Source: Williamsia serinedens (lineage in GTDB: Bacteria; Actinomycetota; Actinomycetes; Mycobacteriales; Mycobacteriaceae). From it: DNA of 64,000 nucleotides. Made by a program: the position numbers and the translations under genes. Below are positions 55,237 to 62,945 of the stretch, piece after piece (positions within the stretch are counted from its first letter, which is position 1; the number at the start of each line of letters is the position of its first letter). The notes beneath the pieces were generated by a model. It ran no database searches and was not told the DNA's origin. It saw only the letters and a list, made by a program, of their open reading frames with translations. The stretch is from positions 335,195 to 399,194 of the forward strand of contig NZ_JAMTCG010000007.1 of assembly GCF_024171725.1 (NCBI RefSeq), read 5' to 3'.

Positions 55237-57017
55237 CGAACGTCCCCCACCGTGTCGGCACGCTGCTGCTGCTGCTGCTGTTGTTGTTGCTGCTGCTGGT
55301 TCGCGAGCATCTCGGGCCCCTGCTCGGTGGACTGCGTCGTACGCGGGAGGTCCTTGGTCCGGACCAGCTCCTCACCCGACAGCTCGGCCTCCGACGCCGA
55401 CGCGCGCGAGGCGAGCACCCAGGTGTCCTTCGACCCGCCGCCCTGCGAGGAGTTCACCACCAGCGACCCCTCGGGCAGGGCCACGCGCGTGAGACCACCG
55501 GGCAGGACCCACACCGACTCACCGTCGTTCACCGCGAACGGTCGCAGGTCGACGTGGCGAGGGGCCAGGGTGTCGCCGATCTTGGTGGGGACCGTGGACA
55601 ACTGGACGACCGGCTGTGCGATCCACCCGCGCGGGTCGGCCCTGATCTTGCGTGCCAGCGAGTCCAGTTCGGGTCCCGTCGCGTCCGGCCCGAACACGAT
55701 GCCGTACCCGCCCGAGCCCTCGACCGGCTTCACGACGAGCTCGTCGATGCGGTCGAGGACCTCCTCGCGCTCGTCGTCGAGCCAACAGCGCAGCGTGTCG
55801 ACGTTGCCGAGAATGGGCTTCTCGCCGAGGTAGTACTGGATGATCTCCGGGACGTAGGTGTAGACGAGCTTGTCGTCGCCGACGCCGTTCCCGACGGCGC
55901 TGGAGATCACGACGTTGCCGGCACGGGCCGCGTTCAGCAGCCCGGCGACGCCGAGCATCGAGTCCGGCCGGAACTGCATGGGGTCGAGGAAGTCGTCGTC
56001 GATGCGGCGGTAGATGACGTCGACGCGCTGCTCGCCGTCGGTGGTGCGCATGTAGACGACGTTGTCGCGACAGAACAGGTCTCGGCCCTCGACCAGCTCG
56101 ACGCCCATCTGACGTGCGAGCAGCGAGTGCTCGAAATACGCGGAGTTCGCGACACCGGGGGTCAGCACGACGACGTTCGGGTCGGCCTCGTTGAACGCCG
56201 CCGATGCGCGCAGCGCCTTGAGCAGCTGGCTCGAGTAGTCGGCGACGGCGCGGACCCGGTGGCTGGAGAACAGGTCGGGGAACACCCGGGCCATCGTGCG
56301 GCGGTTCTCCATCACGTAGGAGACGCCCGACGGTGACCGCAGGTTGTCCTCGAGCACGCGGAAGTCGCCCTGCTCGTCACGGATGAGATCGATTCCGGCG
56401 ACGTGGATCCGGACACCGTTGGGCGGCTTGATCCCGGCGGCCTGCCGGTGGAAGTGCTCACACGAGGTGACCAGGCGCTTGGGGACCACCCCGTCCCGCA
56501 GGATCTCCTGCTCGCCGTAGATGTCGTCGAGGAACATCTCCAGCGCCTGCACGCGCTGCGTGATGCCGCGTTCGAGCTTCGCCCACTCCGTCGCGGAGAT
56601 GACGCGCGGCACCACGTCCAGCGGGAAAGGACGCTCCTTGCCCGACAGCGAGAACGTGATGCCCTGATCGATGAAAGCCCGCCCGAGCGCGTCGACGCGA
56701 TTCTCCAGGTCCACCCGGTCGGTGGGCGCCAACGCCTTGTGGATGCCGCGGTAGGGCGCACGCACCTCGTCGTCGTGGTCGAACATCTCGTCGAACGCGT
56801 TGGCGTACGGGCCCTTCGCATACCCCTCGAAGAGGCCGGTGGTCCCCGCCTGGCGTGGTCTCGACGATCGCGCGGGCGGTGACTTCTTCGCCGCCGGTCG
56901 TCGATCGGGGGTCTTCTTGCCCTTCTCGTCGGCGGAGGTCCCCTTCTTCTCGTCTCGACGACCCTTGTCGGTGTTCTTGGACGGGGACCGCTTGTCGACC
57001 GAACTCACGGGGCTCAT
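55233..57017 (-). CDS. Circularly permuted ATP-grasp protein with C-terminal poly-Gln tract
   Basis: A 594-residue protein. A Lys/Pro-rich disordered N-terminus (about 1-65) precedes the CP-ATPgrasp core: FEGYAKGPYANAFDEMFD, RIHVAGIDLIRDEQGDF, RVLEDNLRSPSGVSYV (metal/ATP acid residues), ELVVKPVEGSGGYGIVFG (the permuted phosphate-binding loop). Family members are thought to ligate amino acids or peptides. The C-terminus is unusual: 12 consecutive Gln encoded by mixed CAG/CAA codons (near 55263-55298), then about 9 residues. First gene of the transglutaminase trio; orthologue of Rv2411c. Confidence 0.88.
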   Translation of the reverse strand: MSPVSSVDKRSPSKNTDKGRRDEKKGTSADEKGKKTPDRRPAAKKSPPARSSRPRQAGTTGLFEGYAKGPYANAFDEMFDHDDEVRAPYRGIHKALAPTDRVDLENRVDALGRAFIDQGITFSLSGKERPFPLDVVPRVISATEWAKLERGITQRVQALEMFLDDIYGEQEILRDGVVPKRLVTSCEHFHRQAAGIKPPNGVRIHVAGIDLIRDEQGDFRVLEDNLRSPSGVSYVMENRRTMARVFPDLFSSHRVRAVADYSSQLLKALRASAAFNEADPNVVVLTPGVANSAYFEHSLLARQMGVELVEGRDLFCRDNVVYMRTTDGEQRVDVIYRRIDDDFLDPMQFRPDSMLGVAGLLNAARAGNVVISSAVGNGVGDDKLVYTYVPEIIQYYLGEKPILGNVDTLRCWLDDEREEVLDRIDELVVKPVEGSGGYGIVFGPDATGPELDSLARKIRADPRGWIAQPVVQLSTVPTKIGDTLAPRHVDLRPFAVNDGESVWVLPGGLTRVALPEGSLVVNSSQGGGSKDTWVLASRASASEAELSGEELVRTKDLPRTTQSTEQGPEMLANQQQQQQQQQQQQRADTVGDVR

Positions 57018-57078
57018 CGGACCATCGTGCTACAGATGCCCGGCGGCGGCACGAGCTTGCGCGGGCTGACCGCCGGGA

Positions 57079-58197
57079 TCAGTACGGTCGTACCCGTCTC
57101 CGCACGGCGGTCACCCTCCGATGACCGTTGCGCAGCACAGACTTCACCCGCCCGGCCACCGTCGGCGTGTCGTCGGGCAGCGGCATCCGACGCAACGTCT
57201 CGGCGAGAGTCGCCACCGTCGTCTCGAGGACGTCGTCGGGCGCCGGCTCGGTGTCCCCGTCGCGGATCGCCGTCGGGTCGACGCGGAGGTCGTCGAGGTC
57301 ACCCACGACGTCGTACCCGGCCTCGCGGATGTCGGACACCATCTCGTCGGCACAGCGCGCGGCCCAGGACGCCTGCTCCCGGGTGAGGACCCGCGCCGAA
57401 CGGTCGGGCGCCTCGAACAACACGTCACCGATGAGGTGTCGCTTCACGGCGCGCTCGTAACGGTCCCACGGCACGCGGTCGGGCTGCAGGTGCTCGTTGA
57501 GCCGACGCACCATCTCGGTCTGCGTCGGCGACAGCGCCGTGTTCGACGGTGGCACCGGGCGGTCCAGCGCGTCCGGGTCGACGCCGAGCAGACCGCAGAA
57601 CCGGTCCCAGAGCGTGGCCCCCTGCGCGCCCGGACGGGGAACGGTCACCACGTGCACCCGGTCGGGCGGCAGATCGCGACCCCAGGTGCGCAGGATGCCG
57701 ACGACGTCCTGGAACTCCCAGAACGGGTCCTGCTCGGCGCGGGGCAGGTCACGTAGACCCGTGACGAACTCGTCGAGCGTCGACCGGTGCTGGTTCTTGA
57801 CGTTCTCCTGCCAGACCGACGGGATCTGGCGGGCCAGGTCGCGGGCGGTCACCACCACATGCACCTCGAGCCCTGCCAGGTCTCCCAGGACACGCTCGAC
57901 GACGTCGTCGCCGGCGGTCGCGAACAGCTCGTGGGAGATGACCGACGTGCCCGGCCATCCCCGCACGGCGTCGACCAGGCGGGGCCAGGCGTCGGCGTGG
58001 CCGGGGTCGACCCAGTCGAGGTACCGGGCGGGTTGCAGGTGCACGGCCGCGTGGAAGTGGTCGTCGACGACGTCCCCGGGATAGAGCAGCCCGCCGGTCC
58101 GCAGGGCGGTGTCCCGGTTCCGCCACAGACGGTCCTGCAGGTAGGTGGTCCCCGTCTTGGGCACCCCCACGTGCAGGACGACGACCGACCGCGACAT
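57079..58197 (-). CDS. Sulfotransferase-like P-loop protein
   Basis: A 372-residue protein. It opens VVVLHVGVPKTGTTYLQDRL, where PKTGTT is the 5'-phosphosulfate-binding loop of PAPS-dependent sulfotransferases. The 3'-phosphate motif position fits VHVVVTARDLARQIPSVWQ (Arg then Ser). ATG at 58197 is chosen because the strand before the loop begins there. Relatives in Actinobacteria sulfate sugars or lipids, but this genome's cysN lacks an attached APS kinase, so PAPS supply would need a gene elsewhere. The gene is isolated, downstream of a 338-bp non-coding gap. Confidence 0.72.
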   Translation of the reverse strand: MSRSVVVLHVGVPKTGTTYLQDRLWRNRDTALRTGGLLYPGDVVDDHFHAAVHLQPARYLDWVDPGHADAWPRLVDAVRGWPGTSVISHELFATAGDDVVERVLGDLAGLEVHVVVTARDLARQIPSVWQENVKNQHRSTLDEFVTGLRDLPRAEQDPFWEFQDVVGILRTWGRDLPPDRVHVVTVPRPGAQGATLWDRFCGLLGVDPDALDRPVPPSNTALSPTQTEMVRRLNEHLQPDRVPWDRYERAVKRHLIGDVLFEAPDRSARVLTREQASWAARCADEMVSDIREAGYDVVGDLDDLRVDPTAIRDGDTEPAPDDVLETTVATLAETLRRMPLPDDTPTVAGRVKSVLRNGHRRVTAVRRRVRPY

Positions 58198-58334
58198 CAA
58201 CGCACCGTGGGTGAAACCATGGACACCGGCGCGGAGGTCATACCTCGACCATGCCAGATCCGTCCGAATAGGGGGATTCCGCCCAGCCACCCGGCAGGAG
58301 ATCCACAGGCCGGGACCCGGTCACGGCCGAGGAT

Positions 58335-58364
58335 TTGGGCGGGGACCTGCGGCGCTGGTAACCT
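58335..58364 (+). promoter_or_regulatory. Predicted rpsT promoter
   Basis: TTGGGC (58335-58340), an 18-bp spacer and TAACCT (58359-58364) with an upstream TGG give an extended -10 promoter. It implies an rpsT leader of about 165 bases. The remainder of 58198-58535 shows no supported gene. Confidence 0.5.
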
Positions 58365-58535
58365 GGCCGGTCGGTGCTCGTAGGAGGGGACGTCGCGTTC
58401 CCGCACGCAGCGATCACCACAGACTTTCGTGACGATCCCGTTCGGCGGGACGTCACCACACAGGACACCGCGGTCGCCTGACCGCGAACACCAGCGGTCG
58501 AGAGGCCGCGACGACGAGCATGAGGTGCTAGACGC

Positions 58536-58796
58536 GTGGCAAACATCAAGTCGCAGATGAAGCGGATCCGGACCAACGAGATCTCCCGTCAGCGGAACCA
58601 GTCGGTGAAGTCGTCGCTGCGCACCGCCATCCGCAGCTTCCGCGAGGCCGTCGCGGCCGGTGAGAAGGACAAGGCGTCGGACCTGCTCGTCAGCACCAGC
58701 CGCCAGCTCGACAAGGCGGCCAGCAAGGGCGTCATCCACGCGAACCAGGCCGCCAACAAGAAGTCGGCCATGGCGATCGCGCTCAACAAGCTCTGA
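58536..58796 (+). CDS. rpsT: 30S ribosomal protein S20
   Basis: An 86-residue basic protein, [20 protein letters not shown] at the N-terminus and [12 protein letters not shown] at the end, as in other S20 proteins. It binds the bottom of 16S rRNA. The start is a GTG with GAGGTG about ten bases upstream; a GTG start is a known means to keep S20 translation low. It is followed by a strong double hairpin and converges on holA. Confidence 0.97.
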   Translation: MANIKSQMKRIRTNEISRQRNQSVKSSLRTAIRSFREAVAAGEKDKASDLLVSTSRQLDKAASKGVIHANQAANKKSAMAIALNKL

Positions 58797-58802
58797 TCGA
58801 CA

Positions 58803-58863
58803 CCCGCCGTACGGCGGGGTCACCCGATCCGGCCCGGATCCGCGTCTCGCGGACCGGGCCGGA
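58803..58863. terminator. Strong bidirectional terminator between rpsT and holA
   Basis: Two hairpins. CCCGCC-GTAC-GGCGGG (58803-58818) is a perfect 16-bp palindrome. The second (58828-58863) has TCCGGCCCGG then TCCGC paired with GCGGA then CCGGGCCGGA, a 15-bp stem with one bulged A and a 5-nt loop. No U-tract, as often in actinobacteria. Confidence 0.8.
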
Positions 58864-58883
58864 GTCGTCTGTGCCCGCCCCTG

Positions 58884-59861
58884 TCAGCGGCCGGAGCGGA
58901 CCGTCGGGCGCAGGTCGGCGACTGCCGCGACCGCCCGTTGCAGGCTGTAGTCGGGGTCGGGGGCCTGTCCCTTCACCTCGCCGTTGAGGGTCGCGACGAT
59001 GCCCATCGCGGTCGCGACCGCCTCGGACGTCCACCCCTGTGCCTGACCGGCCACCTTGCGCACGCGCCAGGGCGGCATCCCCAGCTCGGCCGCGGACGAG
59101 TTCGCGTCGCGTCCGCCCACGGACCGCACCCGAGCGATCGCGTGGACGGCCTCGGCGAGCGCGTCGGCGACGAGCACGTGCGGGACACCGTGATGGCCCG
59201 CCCACGCGAGCGCCTCGAGGGCCTCGGCCTTCTTGCCCGTGACGGCGGCGTCGGCGATCTCGAATCCCGTGACCTCGGGGCGGCCGGAGTAGTAGACGTC
59301 GACCGCAGCGGCGTCGACCTTCCCGCCGGTGTCGGCGACCAGCTGACTGCACGCCGCGGCCAACTCCCGCAGGTCGGCTCGGACCGTCTCGACCAGGCGG
59401 GCGGCCACCTCCCCCGACACCTTCACGCCGAGAGAGGCGAACTCTGCGCTGACGAAGGCGATGCGGTCGCCGACACGGGTGATCGGGGCACAGTCGTGGA
59501 CACGCGCGCCCGCTTTCTTCAGCGTCGCCGGCATCGTCTTCGTCCGGCCCCCGCCGGAGTGCGCCACCACCAGGGTGATCCCGTCGGGCAGGTCCTGCGC
59601 GGCGGTGGTGATCGCGGCGGCGGGTTCCTTGCCGGCATCCGCGGCCGACTCGACGACGACCATCCGCGCGTCACCGAACAGCGACGGGCTGAGCAGTTCG
59701 ATCAGCTCGTGCTCTCCGACGTCGCCGGCACGCACGCGGGACACCGGCACGTCGGTCCCCGCCTCACGGACCGCCTCGGTGCGGATCGCCGCGACGGCGC
59801 GCTCGCCGAGGAAGTCGTCGTCGCCGAGGAGGAGATGCAGCCGGTCGCTCACGCCGACCAT
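58884..59861 (-). CDS. holA: DNA polymerase III delta subunit
   Basis: A 325-residue clamp-loader subunit. The N-terminal AAA+-like domain opens RLHLLLGDDDFLGERAVAAIR and holds SLFGDARMVVVESA; the LVVAHSGGGRTK segment replaces a functional Walker A, as expected for delta. The C-terminal collar helices include VRKVAGQAQGWTSEAV. It opens the beta clamp. ATG at 59861 (MVGVSDRL) or GTG at 59852 are both possible. The start overlaps the comEC tail by about 98 bp. Confidence 0.92.
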   Translation of the reverse strand: MVGVSDRLHLLLGDDDFLGERAVAAIRTEAVREAGTDVPVSRVRAGDVGEHELIELLSPSLFGDARMVVVESAADAGKEPAAAITTAAQDLPDGITLVVAHSGGGRTKTMPATLKKAGARVHDCAPITRVGDRIAFVSAEFASLGVKVSGEVAARLVETVRADLRELAAACSQLVADTGGKVDAAAVDVYYSGRPEVTGFEIADAAVTGKKAEALEALAWAGHHGVPHVLVADALAEAVHAIARVRSVGGRDANSSAAELGMPPWRVRKVAGQAQGWTSEAVATAMGIVATLNGEVKGQAPDPDYSLQRAVAAVADLRPTVRSGR

Positions 59862-61362
59862 GCTGCCAGCGCACGCCGACAGCCTCGCGGGCGGTGCGCC
59901 GGCGGGACCACAGCACCACGGCACCCGTCCCCACGGCGACGATTGCCGCCGCGGCGACCGCGCCGTACACCCCGTCGGGCACCGACAGTGCCGCGCCGGG
60001 AGCGCGGGCGAGGCGGCCTGCGACCACGACCATCCACCACAGCGTGGGACCGGTCGTCCGGGCGAGCACCTCCGCCAGCACCGACGACGCACCCGTGCAC
60101 ACGGCGGCGGCGGTGCCGAGCACGGTGATCGGCGCGACCACCGGGGCGACGACGATGTTGGCGAGCACACCGACGACGCTCACCGAGCCGGCGAACAGCA
60201 CCACCAGGGGCGTCGTCACGAGCTGTGCGGTCGCTGCGATCGCGACGGGATCGGCGACGACGCGGGGGATCCGCCGGTCCACCAACGCATCCCGCAGCCG
60301 GGGTGCCATCACGACCAGCCCTGCGGTCGCCGCGACCGACAACGCGAACCCCGGGTCGACCGCCATCGCCGGCCACACCCCCAGGACCGTGATCACCGCG
60401 GTGCACAGGGCCGGGACCGGCTGGCCGTCCCGGCGGGCGGCCAGCGCGAGCATCCCGACGACACCCATCACCGCGGCGCGGACGACGCTCGGAGACGGCC
60501 GCACGACGACGACGAACACGGCGACCACCCCGATCGCGAGCACGACCGCCGTACCGCGAGGGACCCCCGACACGCGCAGCAGCGCAAGCACCGATCCCGC
60601 CACGATCGCGACGTTGGCACCGGAGACGGCGAGAAGGTGCGTGAGCCCGCACCGGCGGAACTCGTCGACCAGGTCGTCGTCGAGACCCGAGGTGTCCCCG
60701 ATGACCATCCCGGGCAGGAGTCCGGACTCACGTGCCGGCAATGCGGCCCGGCTCACCGCGGTGAGCCGGTCCCGCACGCCCGCAGCCCACCGCTGGTGCA
60801 CCGGCGGCCCACGGACCGACCGCGGGGCCGCGGTCGCGCGCAGGGTGGCCGCGGTGAGGTCGTGCCGCTGCGGGGCGGTCACGGTGACCACGGCGAGCAT
60901 CCTCTGCCCCGGGAGCAGCCCCTCCCATCCGTCCGCCGGCGCGGTCACGCTGACCGGCACCCGGCCGCCGCCGCGGTCACCGATCGGTACGGCGCGCGCC
61001 GGGAGCCGCACCCGAGCCGGTCCGGGGCCGCGCAGGATCCTCGGGTCGTCGGTGACCACGAGGTCGACGGTGGTCTTGTGGCCGCGGAACGCCGTGGCCA
61101 GCTCCGCGGTCGCCACCGCGTGCGCACGGACCGCGACCGCGGTCGCGAATCCGGTTGTGACGGCGGCAGTCCCGATCACCGTCCAGGCCACGACCCGCGA
61201 CATCCCGCCGCGCGCCGTCACCACGACCACCACACCACCGGCGGCCGCCGCGACGACGGCCACCACGACCGCGGCGACGTCGCCGGCGACGATCCCGACC
61301 ACGGTGACGGCCCAGCAGCCGATCGCCGGGGCGACCAGACGCAGGTCGGCGGCGGGGCGCAC
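59764..61362 (-). CDS. comEC: ComEC/Rec2-type DNA-uptake channel protein, competence domain only
   Basis: A 532-residue polytopic protein. Two or three N-terminal helices are followed by an OB-like extracellular domain (about 100-190, from KTTVDLVVTDDPRI) and then the competence domain with LLPGMVIGDTSGLDDDLVDEF and CGLTHLLAVSGANVAIVAG, the family's best conserved stretch. About eight further helices follow. The C-terminal metallo-beta-lactamase domain of Gram-positive ComEC is absent, as in mycobacterial relatives. The last 33 residues are Arg/Pro-rich and overlap holA. It forms the membrane pore for transforming DNA with ComEA. Confidence 0.88.
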   Translation of the reverse strand: MRPAADLRLVAPAIGCWAVTVVGIVAGDVAAVVVAVVAAAAGGVVVVVTARGGMSRVVAWTVIGTAAVTTGFATAVAVRAHAVATAELATAFRGHKTTVDLVVTDDPRILRGPGPARVRLPARAVPIGDRGGGRVPVSVTAPADGWEGLLPGQRMLAVVTVTAPQRHDLTAATLRATAAPRSVRGPPVHQRWAAGVRDRLTAVSRAALPARESGLLPGMVIGDTSGLDDDLVDEFRRCGLTHLLAVSGANVAIVAGSVLALLRVSGVPRGTAVVLAIGVVAVFVVVVRPSPSVVRAAVMGVVGMLALAARRDGQPVPALCTAVITVLGVWPAMAVDPGFALSVAATAGLVVMAPRLRDALVDRRIPRVVADPVAIAATAQLVTTPLVVLFAGSVSVVGVLANIVVAPVVAPITVLGTAAAVCTGASSVLAEVLARTTGPTLWWMVVVAGRLARAPGAALSVPDGVYGAVAAAAIVAVGTGAVVLWSRRRTAREAVGVRWQHGRRERPAASPPRRRRLPRRARRRGDPHRGGP

Positions 61363-61368
61363 GCGACG

Positions 61369-62373
61369 TCAGACCGTCACGAGGTCACGCAGCGAGGCGA
61401 ACTTCGCAGGGCCGATGCCGTCGACCTCGGCGAGCTGGTCGACCGAGGCGAAGCGACCGTTGCGCTGTCGCCACTCGAGGATCGCCGCCGCCGTCTTCGG
61501 ACCGACACCGGGCAGGGCGTCCAGAGCCGCGGCGTCGGCCGTGTTCAGGTTCACGGGGCCGCCCGCGGCGGCCGAGGGGGATGCCGCCGAACGCGGGGCC
61601 GCCGCACCCGGGGCCGCCGCACCCGGGGCCGCGCCCGGCGCCCCTCCCCCGCTCACGACGGCACTGCGCAGAGCCGGACCGCCGGCGGGGTCGGCGTAGC
61701 CGACGAGCACCTGGTCACCGTCGTGCAGTGGTTGGGCCATGTTCAGCCCCAACAGATCTGCGCCGGGCCGGCCACCGCCTGCCCGCGCGATCGCGTCGGC
61801 GATGCGCGCGGTGGCGGGCAGGCGGACCAGGCCCGGGGTGCGCACCAACCCGACCACGCTGACGACGAGTTCGGTCGCCGCCGCCGACGGGACGGGTGAC
61901 GCGGGCGGGGCGCCGCGCTCACCGGATGCCACCGCACCCGAGGTCCGCGACACCGGTCCGGCGCTCGACGGGAACGCGACCGACGTCGGCACGTCGTCCG
62001 ACGACCCGGACGCCACGGTCACGATCGTCACGACACAGGCGAGCACCCCGATCACCACCAACGCGATCGCCGCGGGTGGCGCGGTCAGTGCCCGGTCGCG
62101 GCGCCGTGGGCGGCGGTCGTCGGGAGGGTCTGTGTCGGGGCGGCGGCGCGGGACGTCGTCGATCCACCGCGGGGCGGACGGTCCGTCGACGGCCCCGTGC
62201 GGCTCGTCCCACAGCCACGACGAGGCGGGATCCGGTTCGGACGGGACGACCTCGGCAGGTCGGTCGAGGCTCAGGTCGCTCGCCGCGCCGGGCTGCATCG
62301 TCGCGGCGGGCGGGGCCGCGGCGAGGCGGGCCAGCACGTCGGGGCGGCCGTCGCGGGAGGCACGGAGGTACAT
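61369..62373 (-). CDS. comEA: ComEA family helix-hairpin-helix DNA-binding protein
   Basis: A 334-residue protein. A cytoplasmic charged N-terminus precedes one helix (AIALVVIGVLACVVTIVTVA, about 110-130) and a SLBB-like domain (LVVSVVGLVRTPGLVRLP to VLVGYADPAG). An Ala/Gly/Pro linker with 15-bp nucleotide repeats (GAAAPGAAAP) follows, then two helix-hairpin-helix motifs: NLNTADAAALDALPGVGPKT and FASVDQLAEVDGIGPAK. It should bind incoming DNA outside the membrane. ATG at 62373 (MYLRASRDGRPDVL) is chosen; upstream codons show no family similarity. Six bp before comEC. Confidence 0.9.
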   Translation of the reverse strand: MYLRASRDGRPDVLARLAAAPPAATMQPGAASDLSLDRPAEVVPSEPDPASSWLWDEPHGAVDGPSAPRWIDDVPRRRPDTDPPDDRRPRRRDRALTAPPAAIALVVIGVLACVVTIVTVASGSSDDVPTSVAFPSSAGPVSRTSGAVASGERGAPPASPVPSAAATELVVSVVGLVRTPGLVRLPATARIADAIARAGGGRPGADLLGLNMAQPLHDGDQVLVGYADPAGGPALRSAVVSGGGAPGAAPGAAAPGAAAPRSAASPSAAAGGPVNLNTADAAALDALPGVGPKTAAAILEWRQRNGRFASVDQLAEVDGIGPAKFASLRDLVTV

Positions 62374-62470
62374 GCGGCGACGGTAGGGCGGTGTGGTCCC
62401 CCGGCGGCCGCGCCGGACAGCGTCGCGGCCCGGTTCCTGTGCACGGCCGCCGACCTGGGGAGACCCGGTC

Positions 62471-62650
62471 TCAGGAGGGCGTGTACCCCTCGATCGGGTC
62501 GAGTCCCGGGCACACGACGACACCGACGGCACCACGACCGGTGTGCGCGGTGAGGACCGGCCCCAGGTCGGTGACGACCGCCGACGTCACGACACGCAGC
62601 TTCGCCGCCACCGGTGTCCGACACCACTGCACCTCGGACACCAGGAGCGT
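62471..62650 (-). pseudogene. DegV-family C-terminal remnant
   Basis: The last 55-60 codons of a DegV-type fatty-acid-binding protein: SAVVTDLGPVLTAHTGRGAVGVVV is the characteristic C-terminal strand-turn, where the Gly-rich loop contacts the fatty-acid headgroup. The other four-fifths of the gene, including the N-terminal DegV motifs, is missing: upstream sequence (above about 62650) is unrelated. A degV gene next to comEA is conserved in Mycobacterium, so this is a once-complete gene cut by insertion or deletion. The junction carries a 9-bp inverted repeat. Confidence 0.7.
62613..62642. repeat. Perfect 9-bp inverted repeat at the degV break point
   Basis: GGTGTCCGA (62613-62621) and TCGGACACC (62634-62642) are perfect inverted copies separated by 12 bases. 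They lie where DegV similarity ends. Possible end of a lost element, a terminator or an operator. Confidence 0.5.
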
Positions 62651-62734
62651 ACGGCCATCGACACCGGTTCGATGTCCGACTCGCGAAGTATCGTCCGTCC
62701 TGTCCATCCGAACAGCACGACGAAAGGATCTTTC

Positions 62735-62938
62735 ATGGGAGTCGAGTTCAACGACCGCGAAATCGAAAGGATGCTGAAGGACGTCGAGAAGAAAGTGTCG
62801 AAGCCAGTCGACGTCCCGACAACCGGTTCAGAGGCAGCAGCTGTCCGCAAGATCAAGGACGAGCTGAAGCGACGGGGCGTGACTCCGAACGACGCCGAGA
62901 TAAAGAAGATGGTGCGCGACAACCGCAAAGGGAAATGA
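62735..62938 (+). CDS. Lys-rich small protein of unknown function, probably acquired
   Basis: A 67-residue charged protein, MGVEFNDREIERMLKDVEKK at the start, then an Ala-rich turn and a second helix KIKDELKRRGVTPNDAEIKK. Two predicted helices, many Lys encoded partly by AAA, and a lower GC content than neighbours point to foreign origin. AAGGA lies six bases upstream of the ATG. It sits between the DegV remnant and an IS481-type element. Small helical proteins of this kind occur on actinobacterial mobile DNA; no function can be assigned. Confidence 0.65.
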   Translation: MGVEFNDREIERMLKDVEKKVSKPVDVPTTGSEAAAVRKIKDELKRRGVTPNDAEIKKMVRDNRKGK

Positions 62939-62945
62939 CGCCCGG

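Noticed and set aside
57079..58197. Capsule sulfation gene belonging to the polysaccharide locus
   Set aside because: It lies almost 50 kb away from the polysaccharide genes with housekeeping genes between; no evidence links them.
61581..61662. Minisatellite inside comEA as a phase-variable repeat
   Set aside because: The 15-bp units are in frame, few and imperfect, encoding an ordinary Ala/Gly/Pro linker; copy changes would not shift the frame.
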